Source: Candidatus Lloydbacteria bacterium RIFCSPLOWO2_02_FULL_54_12
Lineage (GTDB): Bacteria; Patescibacteriota; Minisyncoccia; Phycocordibacterales; UBA6899
Assembly: GCA_001819095.1 (NCBI GenBank)
Contig: MHLS01000045.1
Location: forward strand, 1 to 14,810
Length of the DNA: 14,810 bases
Direction of reading: 5' to 3'
Position 1 is the stretch's first letter. Every line of letters starts with the position of its first letter. The notes below the pieces were generated by a model, which saw nothing but the letters and a program-made list of their open reading frames with translations, was not told the DNA's origin and did no database searches. Positions 10,437-14,810 of this stretch are shown in pieces. The position numbers and the translations under genes were made by a program.

Positions 10437-11555
10437 TCATGTGCTGCCCCCGAAAAACCCTTTTATTTCACGGATGACCTTTTCTTGTTCCTCCCTCGTC
10501 ATTTCCGGAAAGATAGGAAGGGAGAGGATCTCACCGACAACACGTTCCGTCACGGGGAGGTCGCCTTTTTTGTACCCGAGGAAACGGTACGCCTCCTGCA
10601 GGTGAATCGGTATCGGGTAGTGGATACCGGTTGCAACGCCCTTTTTTGCCAAGAACTCCTTGAGGGCATCGCGTCTTTTTGTGCGGACGACGAAGAGATG
10701 CCAAACGTGCGTCCCGCCCCCCCCGCCCGCATAGGGAAGCACCGAAGGAAGTCCGCGCAATCCTTGGAGGTAACGCTTCGCGATCGCCGCGCGTTTTTTG
10801 TTCCATCCGGCAAGTTTCGGAAGTCCCCAGTTCAAGACCGAGGCCTGCAATTCCTCCAGCCGGCTGTTTATTCCCTCCACCTTATTCTTATACCGCTCGG
10901 TCTCACCATACTGGCGGATCCACCGCACCCGCTCGGAGAGCTTGGGGTCGTCGGTCGCCACCGCGCCGCCGTCGCCGAAGGTGCCGAGATTCTTCGTCGG
11001 ATAAAAACTGAACGCGTTTATGTGTCCGAAGGTGCCAACCTTTCTCCCGCGCCACGTGGCGCCCGCCGCCTGCGCGCAATCTTCGAGTACGAAGAGTTTG
11101 TGCTTCTTTGCGATGCGCATGATCTCGCCCATATCCGCGGGGTAGCCGTAGAGGTGAACGGGCAGGATGACTTTCGTACGCTTCGTGATGGCGCGCTCGA
11201 TTAACTTGGGGTCGATGTTAAAGGTCTTCTCGTCGATATCAACGAAAACCGGGGTCGCGCCTGCAAGACGGATCGCCGAGGCCGTCGGGGTTGCCGTGTG
11301 TGCAACGGTGATCACCTCGTCGCCGAGACCGACATCAAGCGCACGAAGCGCCAGATACAAGGCATCGGTGCCGGAATGAACGCCGAGGACATGCTTCGCG
11401 CCGAGATAGCGCGCGAATGCGCGTTCGAACTTCGCGAGCTCGGGGCCCATCACGAACCACCCGCTTTGGAGGACGCCCCCTACAGCGCGATCGATCGCGC
11501 GCTTGTTGGCGCGGTAGCGGCGGACAAAGTTGTTCATCGGTATGTTCTTCGCCAT
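10437..11555 (-). CDS. DegT/DnrJ/EryC1 sugar aminotransferase (FdtB/QdtB-like)
   Basis: This PLP-dependent aminotransferase of 372 aa acts on nucleotide-linked keto sugars. Motifs are GSGTDAL-like HSGTDALYLAL (60-70), VLEDCAQAAGA (157-166, PLP-binding Asp and Gln), and SFYPTKNLGTFGDGG with the Schiff-base Lys188. RLEELQASVL, HVWHLFVV and a C-terminal HYPIPIHLQEAY also fit the family. It starts 2 nt after the stop of the FdtA/QdtA-like gene. That pair suggests conversion of dTDP-3-keto-6-deoxyhexose to dTDP-3-amino-3,6-dideoxyhexose (Fuc3N or Qui3N type); the stereochemistry cannot be told. Gly277-281 is encoded partly by a run of eight G (10717-10724), a possible slippage site. A second in-frame ATG (Met7) is an alternative start. 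Confidence 0.92.
   Translation of the reverse strand: MAKNIPMNNFVRRYRANKRAIDRAVGGVLQSGWFVMGPELAKFERAFARYLGAKHVLGVHSGTDALYLALRALDVGLGDEVITVAHTATPTASAIRLAGATPVFVDIDEKTFNIDPKLIERAITKRTKVILPVHLYGYPADMGEIMRIAKKHKLFVLEDCAQAAGATWRGRKVGTFGHINAFSFYPTKNLGTFGDGGAVATDDPKLSERVRWIRQYGETERYKNKVEGINSRLEELQASVLNWGLPKLAGWNKKRAAIAKRYLQGLRGLPSVLPYAGGGGGTHVWHLFVVRTKRRDALKEFLAKKGVATGIHYPIPIHLQEAYRFLGYKKGDLPVTERVVGEILSLPIFPEMTREEQEKVIREIKGFFGGST
10717..10724. repeat. G8 homopolymer in the aminotransferase coding strand
   Basis: Eight consecutive C on the plus strand (G on the coding strand) encode part of a five-glycine run just before HVWHLFVV. Slippage by one base would frameshift the last quarter of the enzyme. 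Confidence 0.85.
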
Positions 11556-11557
11556 GT

Positions 11558-11989
11558 TCAGGAGTTGTTTCGCACGTAGTCCAAAAATTCATCGTAGTCA
11601 CGGATGTAGTCCGACTCGTCGTGGTGGTGACTACAGAAGACCAGAACGACCGCGTCGGGAGAAAAGTTCCTCATCGTATGCCAAAGTTTCGGCATGAGAC
11701 GAATGCCGAACGAGGGGTCATCGAGCGTAATCTCCTGCCGCGTCGTGCCGTCGTCAAGACCGAGAACGAACGACCCCTTGAGGGGAACGATCACCTGATC
11801 GAACTCCTTGTGCCCGTGCGCACCGCGCGACTCGCCTTCCAGAACTCCGCTGATAACCATGGTGCGCCGCACGGGAAACGGGATGTTCTTCTCCGCCTCC
11901 GCGACCTGAAGGGTGCCGCGAGCGTTGCCGTCGACCAACTTGAAGACGACCCACTCGGCATTACGTGTTTTTATCTCCTCGTTCTCCAT
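11558..11989 (-). CDS. dTDP-4-keto-6-deoxyhexose 3,4-ketoisomerase (FdtA/QdtA, WxcM-like cupin)
   Basis: This is a small cupin of 143 aa, about the usual length. The catalytic region RGAHGHKEFDQ (His58, His60) matches the RGxHxHK motif of FdtA/QdtA. Other family marks are KGSFVLGLDDG (71-81), PSFGIRLMPKLWHTMRNFS, and the C-terminal DESDYIRDYDEFLDYV. The enzyme moves the keto group of dTDP-4-keto-6-deoxyglucose from C4 to C3 and feeds the aminotransferase encoded 2 nt downstream. I chose ATG 11989; the frame reaches 12043, but that part overlaps a -10-like TACAAT (12035-12040). AAGG lies about 12 nt before the ATG. A promoter there is possible, but I see no good -35. Confidence 0.88.
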   Translation of the reverse strand: MENEEIKTRNAEWVVFKLVDGNARGTLQVAEAEKNIPFPVRRTMVISGVLEGESRGAHGHKEFDQVIVPLKGSFVLGLDDGTTRQEITLDDPSFGIRLMPKLWHTMRNFSPDAVVLVFCSHHHDESDYIRDYDEFLDYVRNNS

Positions 11990-12079
11990 AGTGAAGAAAA
12001 CCTTAAAAGTGAACAAAAAGTGGCGACAACAGCCATTGTACACGCCTTGCCCCCGTTCGGATAATCACTGCTTTCTTCC

Positions 12080-12871
12080 CTATTCAGCGGGTTTCCGTCC
12101 GACGCAGATGATCTCAAAACCGAGGTAACGGGAAACGGCGCGGAATGAGACGGCGTCGAGGAGTTTCGTAACGCGATTGAGCGCGCCGCCGACGTACTTC
12201 CACATCGGGTGATACACCTTCCACCGATAAACACCGTACGCGAAGTAATATCCATCCTCACCGATGACATCAAAACCCTCCCGAAGAAAAAGTTGTTTGA
12301 GTTCGCGCGGGGTGAAATTCTTCTCATACCCGTAGCGATACTCTTTCCCGACCGCAAAGAGCAGTCCGCGATGGAGACGGTGGGGAATGTTCCAGCCGTT
12401 CACCGACGATGCAATGACGCGTCCGCCCGGACGAAGCACGCGGTACATCTCCCGAAGCGCCCTCTCGGGCTCCGGAAGGTGCTGGAGCACCGCGTCGCTG
12501 AAAATAATGTCGAAGGAATCGTCGGGAAACGAGAGTTTGAGCGCATCCTCTTTTCGGAAGACGGCGTTCGTCACCCCCGCATCGCTCGCGGCGCGGCGCG
12601 CAAGGGCGAGCGCGCTTTCCAGAATGTCCGTCACCACGACGCGGCTTTCGGGAAACTCGCGCGCGATGGCGACGCCGTACCTTCCCGTTCCGGTGCCGAC
12701 CTCAAGAATGTCCTTTGCATCACGGGGAATGTAGCGTTTATAGACGGGGAAGCCCTCGATGAACATGCGGTGCGTGAACAGAAGCCGCGTTGATACGGGG
12801 TCATCTACTTTCCACACCTCATCCCAGATCCCATTCACGGTCGACTGATCCGGCGGCTCAAGTTCTCTCAT
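12080..12871 (-). CDS. Class I SAM-dependent methyltransferase
   Basis: This methyltransferase of 263 aa has the Rossmann SAM-binding motif I DILEVGTGTGRYG (54-66), a VVVTDILESAL acidic-loop strand, the motif DDSFDIIFSDAVLQHL (Methyltransf_11 type), and YRVLRPGGRVIAS. The C-terminal half (YEKNFTPRELKQLFLREGF) is the usual tail of small-molecule methyltransferases. The substrate is unknown; the surrounding glycan genes suggest a sugar or polysaccharide. I chose ATG 12871, which has AAGGA about 12 nt upstream. The frame remains open to 12916 but crosses the -10 box. It is transcribed divergently from the methyltransferase at 13016. Confidence 0.88.
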   Translation of the reverse strand: MRELEPPDQSTVNGIWDEVWKVDDPVSTRLLFTHRMFIEGFPVYKRYIPRDAKDILEVGTGTGRYGVAIAREFPESRVVVTDILESALALARRAASDAGVTNAVFRKEDALKLSFPDDSFDIIFSDAVLQHLPEPERALREMYRVLRPGGRVIASSVNGWNIPHRLHRGLLFAVGKEYRYGYEKNFTPRELKQLFLREGFDVIGEDGYYFAYGVYRWKVYHPMWKYVGGALNRVTKLLDAVSFRAVSRYLGFEIICVGRKPAE

Positions 12872-12902
12872 GCATTCGTTCTGCTTTCCTTGTAATGCGA
12901 CA

Positions 12903-12930
12903 ATTGTACCCGACACGGGGACGGCGTCGA
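12903..12930 (-). promoter_or_regulatory. Promoter of the minus-strand methyltransferase
   Basis: TCGACG (12925-12930) and TACAAT (12903-12908) are separated by 16 nt on the minus strand. The predicted leader is about 25 nt and contains AAGGA. Confidence 0.45.
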
Positions 12931-12975
12931 GCGCCCAAGATGAACACCCCCTCGGTCAGGTTGGGTCGCCACCAG

Positions 12976-13004
12976 TTGTCACTCACCCGCCTTCGCGATA
13001 CCAT
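12976..13004 (+). promoter_or_regulatory. Promoter of the plus-strand methyltransferase, near-leaderless
   Basis: TTGTCA (12976-12981, 5 of 6) is followed after 17 nt by TACCAT (12999-13004). The ATG is 11 nt further on, so the leader would be only about 5 nt. No Shine-Dalgarno is present. Confidence 0.5.
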
Positions 13005-13015
13005 GACGAAACACC

Positions 13016-13624
13016 ATGGGCATTTCCGCTCTCAAATTCATCTTTTATTCACGCTGGCTTCCCCGCAGACTGCAATATCGTTTCGTGGCAAGTCTTCCGA
13101 GCGACGGAAAGGTGTTGGATATCGGCGCGGGAAGCGGCAAATATGGTCGCCTCTTCAAAGATTACACGCCGACCGACGTTGAAGCGCGCAATCCGGCGAG
13201 TGTCATCGCCGACGCCAATGTGGCGCTCCCCTTTCCGAGCGGCTCCTTCGACCTCGTGATGGCGATCGAAGTGCTTGAACACCTCCACACCCCGACGGTC
13301 GCCGTCCGTGAAGCATTCCGCGTGCTCAAACAGGGCGGAACGTTCGCCGCAACAGTTCCTTTCGTCTGGAAACTTCATGAGGAGCCACATGATTTCCACC
13401 GCTACACAAAGTATGCGGTCGAAAAATACCTTAAAGATGTGGGCTTTATCGAGATCGCTATCGAGCCGGAGTGCGGCTACGTCTATACGCTCATGGCACT
13501 CACCGCCGCAAAGTGGAGATTTCTCGCACCACTTACGAATACAACAGGATATCTTGCGTCACTTTTTGAAAAAGACTTCTCGCTCCCGCTCGGCAATCGC
13601 GTTCGCGCGAAAAAACCGAAGTAA
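13016..13624 (+). CDS. Class I SAM-dependent methyltransferase
   Basis: This methyltransferase of 202 aa has motif I KVLDIGAGSGKYGRLF (32-47), then ALPFPSGSFDLVMAIEVLEHL (70-90) and FRVLKQGGTFAATVPF. A segment PHDFHRYTKYAVEKYLKDVGF (124-144) recurs in methyltransferases of glycan and O-antigen loci. The substrate is not readable. It is the only plus-strand gene of the glycan region, facing away from the other methyltransferase (145 nt between starts) and converging on the interrupted glycosyltransferase, whose stop is 21 nt away. There is no clear terminator between the two. The start is the ATG after the near-leaderless promoter. Confidence 0.88.
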   Translation: MGISALKFIFYSRWLPRRLQYRFVASLPSDGKVLDIGAGSGKYGRLFKDYTPTDVEARNPASVIADANVALPFPSGSFDLVMAIEVLEHLHTPTVAVREAFRVLKQGGTFAATVPFVWKLHEEPHDFHRYTKYAVEKYLKDVGFIEIAIEPECGYVYTLMALTAAKWRFLAPLTNTTGYLASLFEKDFSLPLGNRVRAKKPK

Positions 13625-13645
13625 CCCCCTCTCCGATGCACCGCC

Positions 13646-13969
13646 TTAAGGACCCGCTTCGCCCGCGAGTACCCGTCTATAGTATTCGAGCTGTTGGTCA
13701 ATAAGTGCATGCTGGTCGTAATGCTTGAGCACGTGTGCGCGTGCCGCGTCGCTCATGGCGGACCACAGTTCGGGATGTTCGATATACTTCGCGATGGCCG
13801 CCGCGATCGACACCGGATCGCCCTCTTCGGCGATATATCCGTTCACGCCGTCCTCGACCTGCTCCGGAAAACCGCTGTGGCACGTCGCCACCGTCGGAAG
13901 TCCCGTCGCTAGTGCTTGTGAAATGACTGTGTTCATCTTTTTCTGTTTTTTGTTACGTAAATGTACCAC
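13646..13969 (-). CDS. C-terminal fragment of GT4 glycosyltransferase (split gene)
   Basis: Residues from MNTVISQALATGLPTVATCHSG through PEQVEDGVNGYI are the nucleotide-sugar-binding end of a GT4 (GT-B fold) glycosyltransferase, followed by the usual C-terminal helices. The piece continues the 13994-14810 fragment in the same reading frame, separated by the 60-nt insert 13937-13996. The first 11 codons after GTG 13969 (VHLRNKKQKK) come from the insert and are not glycosyltransferase-like. The genuine homology begins at ATG 13936. If translated alone, it would lack the acceptor domain and be inactive. The gene is either broken, rejoined by an unusual mechanism, or a sequencing/assembly product. 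Confidence 0.8.
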   Translation of the reverse strand: MVHLRNKKQKKMNTVISQALATGLPTVATCHSGFPEQVEDGVNGYIAEEGDPVSIAAAIAKYIEHPELWSAMSDAARAHVLKHYDQHALIDQQLEYYRRVLAGEAGP

Positions 13970-13996
13970 ATAACATTTTCATCTCTATCAAGATTA
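13937..13996 (-). other. 60-nt AT-rich interruption with four in-frame stops in the GT4 gene
   Basis: On the coding strand, GGGGATATGGAA is followed by TAA TCT TGA TAG AGA TGA and further AT-rich codons up to AAAAAG, then ATGAACACAGTC. In the family, the segment GDxEG is followed directly by the QALATGLP-type helix, so about one codon is expected where 60 nt are found. Length 60 keeps the frame. A small nested hairpin (TGTTA/TAACA around ATGT/ACAT) lies inside. The composition differs sharply from the GC-rich flanks. Confidence 0.7.
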
Positions 13997-14810
13997 TTCC
14001 ATATCCCCGTTCGGCGCCGTTTTCGAAGTCTGCACGTAAAGGTGCTTGTCCATATAGTACCTTACGAGGTCCTGCTCCTTCATGAAGTTCTGCCAAGAGA
14101 CGACATCCTCCACGTTGAGTTCTTTGGCGAGCGCATGAAGCCGGTCGTGCTCCTCGCCTTCGCCGACGATGTAGCAAAGGAATTTCTTCGCGGTCCTTTT
14201 CTTGAGTTCGAAAAGCGCGCGCAAGAGATCGTCAAATCCTTTCTTCTCGACGAAGCGTCCGACGGACACAAGACGTACGGGCCCCTCACGCGGTGCCTCG
14301 CGCCGCTCGAACGGGTACGACGGCACATCGACGGAGACCGGAAGCGGAAAGACCTTCTCGGGTGGAAATCCGAGCGCAATAACGCGTCCGCGCATGTTCT
14401 CCGACATCGTGAGCACAAGCGACGCCTCTTTGATGAGGCGTGCGTAATACCCTGCACCCTTTTGCTTCACGATCTGGCTCACGTCGTAGCCATAGAACGT
14501 GACCACCATCTTTTGTGCGAGTCCTAGGATATCTTTGATGACGAGATACTTCATGGCCATCGGACCGAAATGGCAGTGTACGAGATCGAACGACACATCG
14601 GCGAACGGCGCGGCCCAGAAGAGTGTCTTCAGGGAGAGCGCATTGCGTCCATGACGGAAAACATTGAGTGCACGCAGTGCCGAGAGCGGGCTTCTTTTCC
14701 ACAACGTGAAAAATTTCTCCGGTGCGACGGCAATCCTTTGTGCATACGATGCGGGCATTTCCATGGTACGCACCATGTCCCCCATCTTGTACGCGTAATA
14801 GCGGTCGGAG
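13994..14810 (-). CDS. GT4 glycosyltransferase, N-terminal and central part (5' partial, 3' interrupted)
   Basis: The reading frame runs in from beyond the right edge (SDRYYAYKMGDMV...) and stops at TAA 13994. Visible GT-B features are FDLVHCHFGPMAMKYL and VVTFYGYDVSQIV (N-domain), SENMRGRVIALGFPPEKVFPLP, and then the C-domain entry VRLVSVGRFVEKKGFDDLLRAL and YIVGEGEEHDRLHALA. The last residues, YVQTSKTAPNGDME, end exactly at the donor-binding motif that should read on into EG...QALATGLP. The missing end is encoded by 13646-13936 in the same frame. It probably belongs to the surface-glycan pathway of the neighbouring genes. The donor and acceptor are unknown. Confidence 0.85.
   Translation of the reverse strand, partial: SDRYYAYKMGDMVRTMEMPASYAQRIAVAPEKFFTLWKRSPLSALRALNVFRHGRNALSLKTLFWAAPFADVSFDLVHCHFGPMAMKYLVIKDILGLAQKMVVTFYGYDVSQIVKQKGAGYYARLIKEASLVLTMSENMRGRVIALGFPPEKVFPLPVSVDVPSYPFERREAPREGPVRLVSVGRFVEKKGFDDLLRALFELKKRTAKKFLCYIVGEGEEHDRLHALAKELNVEDVVSWQNFMKEQDLVRYYMDKHLYVQTSKTAPNGDME

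Noticed and set aside
10113..11204. Plus-strand open frame of 363 codons
   Set aside because: It is antisense to the ligase and aminotransferase, both of which have clear family motifs.
11483..11501. GCGCGATCGATCGCGC palindrome as a regulatory site
   Set aside because: It lies within the aminotransferase coding sequence and is explained by ordinary codons (RAIDRA).

Overview
The window looks like a chromosomal stretch of a Patescibacteria (CPR) bacterium, probably a Parcubacteria-type lineage. This is inferred from gene content, not proven. The supporting signs are a SecA with a long insert before its conserved RREAYAADI segment, an SBP-OmpA/ABC transporter arrangement, many small lysine-rich or membrane proteins, genes with -10 boxes only 6-11 nt from the start codon and no Shine-Dalgarno, and short structured intergenic spaces. 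Most genes lie on the minus strand. No rRNA, tRNA, CRISPR array or transposase gene was seen.

Left part (1-2532). Minus-strand remnants of a NitT/TauT-like ABC transporter are ordered SBP-OmpA (N-terminally truncated), permease, then the first codons of the next gene, probably the ATPase. The SBP-OmpA/permease spacer is packed with hairpins. At about 1684/1685 the truncated SBP-OmpA meets, head to head, the 3' end of an unrelated plus-strand gene that has its own terminator. This looks like a rearrangement or a chimeric join. A 74-aa two-helix membrane protein (plus) follows, then a roughly 220-nt gene-free stretch with a promoter-like sequence, a long-range helix and a strong terminator, which is a candidate non-coding RNA.

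Middle (2533-8150). Pyroglutamyl peptidase (plus) converges on a minus-strand series: secA, an 82-aa membrane protein, and a gamma-glutamylcyclotransferase-like protein. The 670-nt secA/murB spacer is the most unusual region. It carries three copies of an inverted-repeat element, with pair-swapping (covarying) arms and a conserved loop, plus a half copy. It also carries a promoter-to-terminator unit of about 205 nt encoding a 14-aa Lys/Ala peptide behind two abutting hairpins. murB follows.

Right part (8153-14810). This is a surface-glycan locus: a Wzy/WaaL-type O-antigen ligase or polymerase with a TPR tail, a DegT/DnrJ/EryC1 sugar aminotransferase, and an FdtA/QdtA-type dTDP-4-keto-6-deoxyhexose 3,4-ketoisomerase. 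The last two suggest dTDP-3-amino-3,6-dideoxyhexose synthesis. Two divergently transcribed SAM methyltransferases and a GT4 glycosyltransferase complete the locus. The glycosyltransferase is interrupted by a 60-nt AT-rich stretch with four in-frame stops, yet its two halves remain in the same frame.

Two coding tracts could act as slippage switches: a 4x7-bp repeat in secA and a G8 tract in the aminotransferase.
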